From contig JAJBTP010000236.1 of the NCBI GenBank assembly GCA_020860805.1, positions 1 to 8,361 on the forward strand: DNA of 8,361 bases, read 5' to 3'. Made by a program: the position numbers and the translations under genes. The first letter of the stretch is position 1. Each line of letters begins with the position of its first letter. Source of the stretch: Tannerellaceae bacterium (GTDB taxonomy: Bacteria > Bacteroidota > Bacteroidia > Bacteroidales > Tannerellaceae). Of this stretch, positions 1 to 6,107 are shown one piece after another. Below the pieces are notes generated by a model. The model was not told the origin of the DNA. It was given only the letters and a program-made list of their open reading frames with translations, and did not search any database.

Positions 1-1
1 A

Positions 2-163
2 TATATAACACTAAGCATTTTCTGCATTATCTGCTGGGCAGCAACTATTATAGCTCCCTCAAAAACAATGCATAAAAAAGCATTAATAATATATACTTGT
101 TTATTTACGGCTGTAAGTGTATTAATAGTTCTTCTATGGAATGCAATACACGGATATAAATGA
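2..163 (+). CDS. C-terminal fragment of an unidentified membrane protein
   Basis: The frame starting at base 2 stays open for 53 codons and ends in TGA at 161-163. The gene continues beyond the left edge, so its start and size are unknown. The translation has two hydrophobic stretches: about residues 2-18 (core SIFCIICWAATIIA) and about 28-46 (core LFTAVSVLIVLLW). A short basic loop, PSKTMHKK, joins them, and the tail is NAIHGYK. This is the pattern of the last two membrane helices of an inner-membrane protein, with the basic loop probably cytoplasmic by the positive-inside rule. The stop lies 4 nt before the hairpin terminator at 168-212, where a convergent gene should end. I do not recognise the family. 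The frame is short and cut by the edge, so the call rests on hydrophobicity, openness and position. Confidence 0.6.
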   Translation, partial: YITLSIFCIICWAATIIAPSKTMHKKALIIYTCLFTAVSVLIVLLWNAIHGYK

Positions 164-167
164 CAAC

Positions 168-212
168 AAAAAAAGAGGTTATCCCTGCTTGGAATAACCT
201 CTTTTGTTTTTT
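168..212. terminator. Bidirectional intrinsic terminator after rplT
   Basis: A perfect 12-bp stem pairs AAAAGAGGTTAT (171-182) with ATAACCTCTTTT (194-205) around an 11-nt loop. In minus-strand reading the hairpin runs into seven T (174-168), the form of a rho-independent terminator for the operon ending in rplT, whose stop is about 20 nt upstream. In plus-strand reading the stem is followed by G and six T (206-212), so it can also end the convergent gene that stops at 163. Confidence 0.9.
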
Positions 213-224
213 ATATCGTCCTTC

Positions 225-569
225 TTATTTTACTTTCGCTACGATAGCTTTGAAAGCTTCCGGATGATTCATTGCCAAATCGGCTAAAACTTTACGATTG
301 ATTTCGATACCGTTTTTGTGTAACGCACCCATCAGGCGTGAGTAAGACATACCTTCCAGACGTGCAGCAGCATTAATACGCTGAATCCACAAAGCACGGA
401 AGTTACGTTTTTTGTTACGACGGTCACGGAAAGCATAGGTTAAACCTTTTTCCCATGTGTTTTTCGCTACGGTCCAAACATTTTTACGAGCGCCGTAGTA
501 ACCTCTCGTTAATTTTAAAATCCGTTTTCTTTTTGCTCTTGAAGCAACATGATTTACTGATCTCGGCAT
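225..569 (-). CDS. rplT: Large ribosomal subunit protein bL20
   Basis: This 114-residue protein matches the usual length of L20, an early 50S assembly protein that binds 23S rRNA and is also an autogenous translational repressor in bacteria where this has been studied. It starts MPRSVNHVASRAKRKR, a highly basic rRNA-binding extension. The family core follows: LTRGYYGARKN, RDRRNKKRNFRALWIQRINAA, then a C-terminal region with GIEINRKVLADLA and NHPEAFKAIV. It is the last gene of the thrS-infC-rpmI-rplT cluster, and a strong terminator lies just beyond its stop. A long 109-nt spacer with a repeated hairpin motif separates it from rpmI, which may matter for control. No Shine-Dalgarno sequence precedes the ATG, as is common in this phylum. 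Confidence 0.97.
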   Translation of the reverse strand: MPRSVNHVASRAKRKRILKLTRGYYGARKNVWTVAKNTWEKGLTYAFRDRRNKKRNFRALWIQRINAAARLEGMSYSRLMGALHKNGIEINRKVLADLAMNHPEAFKAIVAKVK

Positions 570-595
570 AATTCTAATCTGTTTTTGAATGTTAG

Positions 596-679
596 CGTCA
601 CTTCTTAAAAGTGCTCTTTATGTGCTAAATACATTCGGTTAATAAAAATCTAAAAAACTCGTTACTTTTTAAAAGTGCT
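596..679 (-). repeat. Tandem hairpin repeats in the rpmI-rplT spacer, candidate RNA regulatory element
   Basis: Two direct copies of a 20-bp element lie at 660-679 and 596-615, 64 bp apart and matching at 18 of 20 positions. On the coding strand the shared core is GCACTTTTAARAAGTRACG. The upstream copy begins on the last base of the rpmI stop codon. The downstream copy ends 26 nt before the rplT ATG. Each copy is an inverted repeat. The upstream one pairs ACTTTT with AAAAGT. The downstream one pairs CACTTT with GAAGTG (one G-U pair), because its second variable base gives a C-G pair where the upstream copy has a C-A mismatch. Repeat and palindromes are seen directly; a regulatory role is inference. 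No Bacteroides-type promoter is visible in the spacer. Confidence 0.55.
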
Positions 680-876
680 TACTTCAGACAAAGCATCTGT
701 TTCACATTGTTACTATCTACACTGGCTACTAAACCTGTATGTGTAAGATTTCTCTTCTGCTTTTTGGTTTTCTTTGTCAGAATGTGACTTTTAAAAGCAT
801 GTTTTCTCTTGATTTTACCTGTTCCGGTAAGGGCGAACCTCTTTTTGGCACCGGAATTAGTCTTCATCTTAGGCAT
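679..876 (-). CDS. rpmI: Large ribosomal subunit protein bL35
   Basis: This is a 65-residue, very basic protein with the signature start MPKMKTNSGAKKRFALTGTGK and the core KIKRKHAFKSHILTKKTKKQKR that define L35. L35 is a small 50S protein that packs against 23S rRNA. Length and start agree with the family. The gene lies 56 nt downstream of infC and 109 nt upstream of rplT, in the conserved infC-rpmI-rplT order. A hairpin sits in the infC-side spacer and one copy of a direct repeat begins at its stop codon. In species where it has been studied, this gene trio is controlled at the translational level by L20. Whether that applies here cannot be told from sequence alone. Confidence 0.96.
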   Translation of the reverse strand: MPKMKTNSGAKKRFALTGTGKIKRKHAFKSHILTKKTKKQKRNLTHTGLVASVDSNNVKQMLCLK

Positions 877-908
877 TTTCCAAATTTGTTTTTAATTATT
901 AAACGTGT

Positions 909-931
909 ATCATAACGCCGCAGCGTATGAT
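909..931 (-). promoter_or_regulatory. Hairpin in the infC-rpmI spacer
   Basis: Immediately after the infC stop, ATCATA and CGC pair with GCG and TATGAT around a 4-nt loop (TGCG on the coding strand), leaving one bulged T. This gives 9 bp with a GC core inside an otherwise AT-rich spacer. No T-run follows, so it does not look like an intrinsic terminator. It could protect the mRNA end, guide processing, or be part of a ribosomal-protein operator. The pairing is seen; the function is not known. Confidence 0.45.
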
Positions 932-932
932 G

Positions 933-1547
933 TTATTGTTCTTCTTTCTTATCGGCTTCCTGATCCGGACGGGCTTTTGAAGGAATCACCTTTTTTACGG
1001 CTGGTTTCGGCGATGCCGGGGCTCCTGCCTTTTTAGGAGATATCATTATAATCATTCGTTTTCCTTCTAAAACGGGGAGTTGTTTCACTCTTCCGTAATC
1101 TTCCAAATCATTGGCAAAGCGAAGTAATAAGACTTCTCCCTGTTCCTTGAATAGGATTGAACGTCCTTTAAAAAACACATAGGCTTTTACTTTGGAACCT
1201 TCCTCCAGGAAACTTTTGGCATGTTTCAGCTTAAAGTTATAGTCGTGATCGTCTGTCTGAGGACCAAAACGAATTTCCTTCACAACTACTTTTACAGTCT
1301 TCGCTTTCTGTTCTTTTTGTCGCTTTTTCTGTTGATAGAGGAATTTCTGATAATCGGTTACTCTACAAACGGGGGGAGCAGTATTCGGTGAAATCTCAAC
1401 AAGGTCCAGACCTTGCTCCTCTGCTATGCGCATGGCTTCAGAAGTTGAATATACTCCCGGCTCTACATCGTCACCTACTAAACGGACCTCACGAACACGA
1501 ATGCGTTCATTGATTCTGTACTGTTCTTTCAGATTGTCTTTCTTCAT
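933..1547 (-). CDS. infC: Translation initiation factor IF-3
   Basis: IF-3 binds the 30S subunit, prevents premature joining with 50S and checks the start codon and initiator tRNA. The 204-residue protein has the N-terminal domain at about residues 8-78, with YRINERIRVREVRLVGDD and GLDLVEISPNTAPPVCRV. The lysine-rich linker helix (QQKKRQKEQKAKTVKVVVKE) follows. The C-terminal domain is at about 90-172, with KEIRFGPQTDDHDYNFK and VKAYVFFKGR. The last 30 or so residues, rich in Ala, Pro, Lys and Glu, extend beyond the 180-residue Escherichia coli protein. The start is ATG, not the rare AUU used in enterobacteria, and an in-frame TGA immediately precedes it, which fixes the start. The gene lies 30 nt downstream of thrS and is probably cotranscribed with it. 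Confidence 0.97.
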   Translation of the reverse strand: MKKDNLKEQYRINERIRVREVRLVGDDVEPGVYSTSEAMRIAEEQGLDLVEISPNTAPPVCRVTDYQKFLYQQKKRQKEQKAKTVKVVVKEIRFGPQTDDHDYNFKLKHAKSFLEEGSKVKAYVFFKGRSILFKEQGEVLLLRFANDLEDYGRVKQLPVLEGKRMIIMISPKKAGAPASPKPAVKKVIPSKARPDQEADKKEEQ

Positions 1548-1562
1548 TCAAAAAGATTTATT

Positions 1563-1568
1563 CTCCTC
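1563..1568 (-). promoter_or_regulatory. infC: Shine-Dalgarno-like GAGGAG upstream of infC
   Basis: The coding strand reads GAGGAG 15 nt before the infC ATG. It is the only strong Shine-Dalgarno match I see ahead of a gene in the window. The distance is longer than the usual 5-9 nt, and ribosomes of this phylum rarely rely on such pairing, so its use as a ribosome binding site is uncertain. Confidence 0.3.
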
Positions 1569-1577
1569 GTTTTTTAA

Positions 1578-3539
1578 TTAATTATTCTGTTTGTTTCGCC
1601 AACGATTCATCATTTCTTCGACTTCATCATTTAAAAGCGCTGCAAATGTACTAATTTTCATCGAACCTTTATCACCTTCACCCTGTTTTCTCACAGAAAC
1701 TTCATTATTTCCTGCTTCTTTCTCTCCAACAATAAGCATATAAGGGATACGTTTCAATTCGTTATCACGTATTTTGCGTCCGATTTTTTCATTCCGGTCG
1801 TCCACTACAACACGGATATCCTGCTCTTCCAACTGACGGGCAAGATTCCACGCGTATTCGTTATACTTCTCACTGATAGGCATAATAGATACCTGGTCAG
1901 GTGTAAGCCATAACGGGAATTTTCCTCCGGTATGTTCAATCAATACGGCGACGAAGCGTTCCATTGAACCGAACGGCGCACGGTGTATCATTACAGGACG
2001 GTGCTTTTTATTATCATCTCCGGTATATTCCAGCTCAAAACGTTCCGGCAGATTATAATCCACCTGGATAGTTCCCAACTGCCAGCGACGACCTAATGCA
2101 TCTTTCACCATAAAATCCAGTTTAGGACCATAGAAAGCAGCTTCACCTAATTCTATACGGGCTTTCAGCCCTTTTTCCTGGCAAGCTTCTACAATTGCCT
2201 GTTCCGCTTTATCCCAGTTTTCATCTTCTCCAATATATTTTTCTTTATTATTGGGGTCACGTAAAGAAATCTGTGCCTCGAAATTTTCAAAATTAAGAGC
2301 TTCAAAAATAATAAAGATAATATCCATTACTTTCAAAAACTCATCTTTCAACTGGTCGGGACGACAGAAAAGGTGTGCATCATCCTGTGTAAATCCACGT
2401 ACACGGGTTAAACCATGCAACTCACCACTTTGTTCATAACGATATACCGTACCAAACTCCGCAAAACGGACAGGCAGGTCTTTATATGAACGTGGGAATG
2501 CCTTAAATATCTCACAGTGGTGAGGACAGTTCATAGGTTTTAATAAAAACTCCTCTCCTTCCTGTGGGGTATGAATCGGCTGAAATGAATCCTTACCGTA
2601 TTTCGCATAATGTCCGGAAGTTACATACAGTTGTTTTGCTCCGATATGAGGAGTAATCACCTGCTGGTACCCATATTTCTTTTGGATACGTTTCAGGAAA
2701 TCTTCTAATCTCAAACGCAATTGAGTACCCCGTGGTAACCACAAAGGTAAACCCGCGCCCACCGCCTGGGAAAAGGTAAACAATTCCAGTTCTTTCCCTA
2801 TTTTACGATGATCGCGTTTTTTGGCTTCTTCCAGCATAACCAGATATTCATCCAGCATCTTCTTTTTCGGAAAAGTTATCCCGTACAGACGTACCAGCTG
2901 TTTTCTTTTTTCATCACCCCGCCAGTACGCTCCGGCAACGCTTAGTACTTTAACAGCTTTGATATAGGATGTATTCGGAAGATGCGGTCCACGACACAAG
3001 TCTGTAAATGAGCCCTGTGTATAGGTTGTAATCTGTCCGTCTTCCAGCTCACTGATTAATTCGGTTTTATAAACTTCACCTCTGTCTCCAAATAATTGAA
3101 GAGCATCTGCTTTCGAAATACTCTGGCGACAAATAGATTCTTTACGTGCTACCAATTCCTGCATTTTTGCCTCGATAGCCGGAAAATCACTTTCTTTTAT
3201 TGTAATTCCTTCTCCCGGATCTACATCATAGTAGAATCCGTTCTCAATAGCCGGACCAATACCAAATTTAATACCCGGATAGAGTTCCTGTAATGCTTCA
3301 GCCATCAGGTGAGCACTGGAATGCCAGAAAGCATGTTTACCTTCTTCGTCATCCCATTTCAAAAGTTTTACAGAGGAATCTTCTTCTATAGGACGGTTTA
3401 AATCCCGGATTTCCCCATTTACATTAGCAGCCAGTACATCCTGAGCCAACCGGGAACTGATACTTTCCGCAATTTGCATAGGTGTAGTCCCTTTAGCGTA
3501 TTCTCTTACGGAATTATCAGGAAATGTAATTTTTATCAT
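1578..3539 (-). CDS. thrS: Threonine--tRNA ligase
   Basis: This cytoplasmic class II synthetase charges tRNA-Thr with threonine using ATP. The 653-residue length is normal for the full bacterial form. Domains in order: TGS (about 1-62); zinc-type editing domain that removes mischarged serine (about 65-225), with HSSAH (73-77) and CRGPH (182-186); catalytic core (about 245-540); anticodon-binding domain (about 545-645). Predicted zinc ligands of the active site are Cys338 in MNCPHH, His389 in DDAHLF and His519 in MIHRAPFGS. Motif 2 lies around RFAEFGTVYRYE with RVRGFTQDD following, and motif 3 is GSMERF with Arg528. No key residue appears to be missing. The gene starts 69 nt after the TPR gene, behind a candidate promoter, and probably heads the thrS-infC-rpmI-rplT unit. 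I see no T-box-like leader. Confidence 0.98.
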   Translation of the reverse strand: MIKITFPDNSVREYAKGTTPMQIAESISSRLAQDVLAANVNGEIRDLNRPIEEDSSVKLLKWDDEEGKHAFWHSSAHLMAEALQELYPGIKFGIGPAIENGFYYDVDPGEGITIKESDFPAIEAKMQELVARKESICRQSISKADALQLFGDRGEVYKTELISELEDGQITTYTQGSFTDLCRGPHLPNTSYIKAVKVLSVAGAYWRGDEKRKQLVRLYGITFPKKKMLDEYLVMLEEAKKRDHRKIGKELELFTFSQAVGAGLPLWLPRGTQLRLRLEDFLKRIQKKYGYQQVITPHIGAKQLYVTSGHYAKYGKDSFQPIHTPQEGEEFLLKPMNCPHHCEIFKAFPRSYKDLPVRFAEFGTVYRYEQSGELHGLTRVRGFTQDDAHLFCRPDQLKDEFLKVMDIIFIIFEALNFENFEAQISLRDPNNKEKYIGEDENWDKAEQAIVEACQEKGLKARIELGEAAFYGPKLDFMVKDALGRRWQLGTIQVDYNLPERFELEYTGDDNKKHRPVMIHRAPFGSMERFVAVLIEHTGGKFPLWLTPDQVSIMPISEKYNEYAWNLARQLEEQDIRVVVDDRNEKIGRKIRDNELKRIPYMLIVGEKEAGNNEVSVRKQGEGDKGSMKISTFAALLNDEVEEMMNRWRNKQNN

Positions 3540-3576
3540 ATTCTTATTTCTGTATTCTTTTATTTTTTTGAAGGTG

Positions 3577-3608
3577 CAAATTTAACAAACTAATTGAAAA
3601 TTGACAAT
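3577..3608 (-). promoter_or_regulatory. Candidate Bacteroides-type promoter for thrS
   Basis: On the coding strand TAAATTTG (3584-3577) fits the published Bacteroides -7 element TAnnTTTG exactly. ATTG (3608-3605), one base off the -33 element TTTG, lies 20 nt upstream, within the expected 19-21 nt. The predicted transcript would start near 3570, giving a leader of about 30 nt before thrS. The -33 part overlaps the stop codon of the TPR gene. The motifs are seen; promoter activity is inferred. Confidence 0.5.
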
Positions 3609-5731
3609 TAATTTACGGTCATTCGTTTAATGATATTATATGCATTTACAATACCTAACTCGCCGGCTTTACTAAGGTCTGCAATTCCCCGGTTTGTATC
3701 TCCCTGTGATAAACGTGCCAGTCCGCGGTTGAAATAAGCTTCAGCAAATTCCGGGTCCTTTTCAATAGCAGTTGTATAATCCTGAATCGCTGCCCGGAAA
3801 TCACGTTGCGCACAACGCAGGTTACCCCGGTTCAGATAGGTAAATACAAAATCCGGATTCAATTGAATCGCCCGGTCATAATCCCTGACAATCTGATCAT
3901 GCTCCATAGCCCTTCTGTTATCGCGAACCTGTGCAGTTGTAGGGTCAGCAGCCGGAGTAGCTATCCGTCCTCCTACTGTCAGATTGGTCGCCAAAGGTGC
4001 ATTGTCGTCATACGTACCCTGCGAAAGATTATAATCCAGTTGTTTATAACGAACCACTGCCCGGTTAAAGAAAGCCATGAAGAAATCCGGATTCAGTTCT
4101 ATTACCCGGGTATAATCTTCAATTGCTTCCGTAAAGTCCTGTACCAGCGTAAAGTCTAAAGCCCGGCCAAAATAATAATCCGGATTGGTTGGATTTTCTT
4201 CAATTTTAGAAGAAAATTCATCAATAGAATTAAAATGTGCCTGAATCTGGTCTTCCGTTAACGGGGCTTCTTCATTAGTTACCCGCAAACGGCGTGGTAA
4301 TACCATACGGGAGTTGTAACTTTCAAGGGAAGCATCGTAATAAATGATTTTCTTTATCGGGTCTGCTTTTTCATAATATGTCAGGATAAATTGCGGCTCT
4401 ATATCCACACGTACATTCCGGTCCTGAACACGTCCCCTTACTTCACTCTGGTATTTACTACGGCGTACTTCTTCCTGGTCATACACCACCAAACGGTTAA
4501 ACTTATTAATATTTTTATCCGATTTTTCACGGGTATTATCTTCTGCTTCCTCTCCGTCAGTATCCTCCACGTTTCCGGAAGAAGTTCCGGTCGAAGTCTG
4601 ATTATTACGGTTTCCGGATGTACTACGTTCTTTTTTCAAACGGTCTTCTATTTCATAAGCCAGCCAGTAATCATCTTCAGCACCTTTGGTATCCCGCATT
4701 TTCCGTTTAATCTCTGACCGGGTATAGTAACCGGGAATAAAATCCGGATACTCATATAACACCCGGTTTATATCATCTATTGCCCCTAAATAATTACCTG
4801 TTTCATATTTCAGTAAAGCCCGGTTGTAATAGGCCATAAAGTTATCCGGTTCTTCCTGCAGAACCACATCAAAATCTTCGATAGCCCGGTTATTATCTCC
4901 TACCTGAAAACGTAAAAGTCCCCGGTTAAAACGAGCTATCAGGTTACGGCTGTCAAAACTGATTACCTGGTCATAATCTTCCATGGCTCCCCGTAAATCA
5001 TTCATCTGATAGTGTACTAATCCACGGTTTATATAAAAACCATTTTCACGGGGATTCAGGCGTAACGCTTCATTCAGATCGGCCAGTGCGCCGTCCAAAT
5101 CTTTATTCTGATACCGGATAATGGCCCGGTTTCCATAAGCAGGTGCATAATAAGGATCTAATTCAATAGATTTATCATAATCGTTCAGGGCGCTGATGGT
5201 ATCTCCTTTTTCCAGGTACATTGCCCCTCTGGTAAGGTAACTCATGGAGTTATTGGGATAATTGGCTATTAAATCTCCAAAGACAGTTTCGGCTCCGTCA
5301 AAATCTTTTTTCTGGATATAGGCTACCGCCATATTCATTAACATCTGGCGATCAGTAGGACGAAATTCAAGTCCTTTCTGATAATCCTGGATAGCCCCCG
5401 GATAATCATCCTGGCTCTGGCGGGCAATACCCCTTGCAAAATAAGCCTGCACTAAAAAAGGGTTCCGCTCCAGACAGAGTGTACAGTCTTCTTCGGCCCC
5501 CTTATAGTCATCTAATTGTATCTTGGCCACAGCACGGAAGAAATAGGGTTCTGCCAGCCATGGTTTTGAACGTATTACCTGATTAAAGTACTGGATAGAA
5601 AGGACGTAATCTTCAAAATATAAAGCATTACGCCCAATCGCCATTACACGATCCGTATTAATCTGAGCGATTAAAGTAAAAGAACATATAATATGTAGTA
5701 CTAAAAATAGAATAGCCTTTTTCATCTTCAC
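3608..5731 (-). CDS. Secreted tetratricopeptide-repeat protein, function unknown
   Basis: The 707-residue protein opens with a signal-peptide-like segment: MKMKK, a hydrophobic stretch, then LIAQ, with probable cleavage near residue 23. It should act outside the cytoplasmic membrane, most likely in the periplasm. About ten 34-residue tetratricopeptide repeats follow (about 28-367), each with the pattern YxNRGxxxxxxxDxxGAxxDYxxxIxxxP. A hydrophilic Ser/Thr/Asn/Asp/Glu-rich linker (about 366-407) leads to a non-repeat section (about 408-510) that I do not recognise. A second TPR group (about 517-695) has one repeat interrupted by about 40 residues. TPR arrays are protein-binding scaffolds, so a role in envelope protein assembly is possible, but no partner is evident. 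Met3 is an alternative start. The gene lies 41 nt after the biotin carrier gene and upstream of thrS. Confidence 0.85.
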   Translation of the reverse strand: MKMKKAILFLVLHIICSFTLIAQINTDRVMAIGRNALYFEDYVLSIQYFNQVIRSKPWLAEPYFFRAVAKIQLDDYKGAEEDCTLCLERNPFLVQAYFARGIARQSQDDYPGAIQDYQKGLEFRPTDRQMLMNMAVAYIQKKDFDGAETVFGDLIANYPNNSMSYLTRGAMYLEKGDTISALNDYDKSIELDPYYAPAYGNRAIIRYQNKDLDGALADLNEALRLNPRENGFYINRGLVHYQMNDLRGAMEDYDQVISFDSRNLIARFNRGLLRFQVGDNNRAIEDFDVVLQEEPDNFMAYYNRALLKYETGNYLGAIDDINRVLYEYPDFIPGYYTRSEIKRKMRDTKGAEDDYWLAYEIEDRLKKERSTSGNRNNQTSTGTSSGNVEDTDGEEAEDNTREKSDKNINKFNRLVVYDQEEVRRSKYQSEVRGRVQDRNVRVDIEPQFILTYYEKADPIKKIIYYDASLESYNSRMVLPRRLRVTNEEAPLTEDQIQAHFNSIDEFSSKIEENPTNPDYYFGRALDFTLVQDFTEAIEDYTRVIELNPDFFMAFFNRAVVRYKQLDYNLSQGTYDDNAPLATNLTVGGRIATPAADPTTAQVRDNRRAMEHDQIVRDYDRAIQLNPDFVFTYLNRGNLRCAQRDFRAAIQDYTTAIEKDPEFAEAYFNRGLARLSQGDTNRGIADLSKAGELGIVNAYNIIKRMTVN
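4631..5650 (-). repeat. Ten-unit TPR coding repeat with 102-bp period
   Basis: The N-terminal TPR array is visible in the DNA as a 102-bp (34-codon) period. The Asn/Thr-Arg-Gly/Ala/Ser codons recur on the plus strand as cccggtt or close variants at 4819, 4921, 5023 and 5125, exactly 102 bp apart. The units are strongly diverged elsewhere, so this is an old protein-level repeat and not a recent tandem duplication. Confidence 0.75.
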
Positions 5732-5772
5732 TTTTACTGATTAAAAGGCAAAAATAAGTAATTTTATCTTAC

Positions 5773-6093
5773 TTAGTCTTCTATTTTAATCATCAAATGA
5801 TTTTTTCCGATTTTATCACCTTCTTTCACATTAATCACCTTCACCGTACCACTTACAGGTGCTACAATACGGTTCAACATTTTCATTGCTTCGTGAATCA
5901 ATAAAAGCTGACCTTCCTGCACCTGTTCATTCTCCTTTACAACCAATTGGATAATAGTACCCGGCAGGTTTGAACGAACTTCTCCTTCTACCGGCTTCTG
6001 CCATACTTCCCGGTTTTTATATTTAGTGGTGAGCAACGTTTTATATTTACGTGCTGTTACGACAAAGTCAACCAGTTCTTCTTTATTTTCCAT
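5773..6093 (-). CDS. Biotin carboxyl carrier protein (biotinyl-domain subunit)
   Basis: This 106-residue protein carries biotin between the partial reactions of a biotin-dependent carboxylase or decarboxylase. The C-terminal biotinyl domain (about 36-105) has the biotinylation motif EAMKM with Lys71 as the acceptor. It is flanked by the hairpin elements SNLPGTIIQLVVKENEQVQEG and VAPVSGTVKVINVKEGDKI. The N-terminal 35 residues are polar. The Ala/Pro-rich linker often found in such carriers is absent, so the protein is short for the family. It starts 14 nt after the carboxyltransferase gene, and the pair almost certainly forms one enzyme. Biotin carboxylase or membrane decarboxylase partners are not in the window, so an acetyl-, propionyl- or methylmalonyl-CoA substrate cannot be assigned. 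Confidence 0.92.
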   Translation of the reverse strand: MENKEELVDFVVTARKYKTLLTTKYKNREVWQKPVEGEVRSNLPGTIIQLVVKENEQVQEGQLLLIHEAMKMLNRIVAPVSGTVKVINVKEGDKIGKNHLMIKIED

Positions 6094-6107
6094 AGCATGA
6101 ATTTAAA

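Noticed and set aside
3540..3607. T-box or other riboswitch leader for thrS
   Set aside because: The gap is under 70 nt, lacks a T-box motif and extended hairpins, and T-box control is mainly a feature of Firmicutes and relatives.
3591..3610. TAATTG/CAATTA inverted repeat at the end of the TPR gene as a terminator
   Set aside because: The stem is only 6 AT-rich base pairs with an 8-nt loop and no T-run follows; it also overlaps the thrS promoter candidate.
3806..4717. Plus-strand open frames opposite the TPR gene
   Set aside because: They are antisense to a well-supported repeat protein, have no recognisable content, and come from the regular codon pattern of the TPR units.
5749..5756. TATTTTTG on the minus strand ahead of the TPR gene as a -7 promoter element
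   Set aside because: It fits TAnnTTTG, but no TTTG-like -33 element lies 19-21 nt upstream, the leader would be only about 10 nt, and the stretch is AT-rich.
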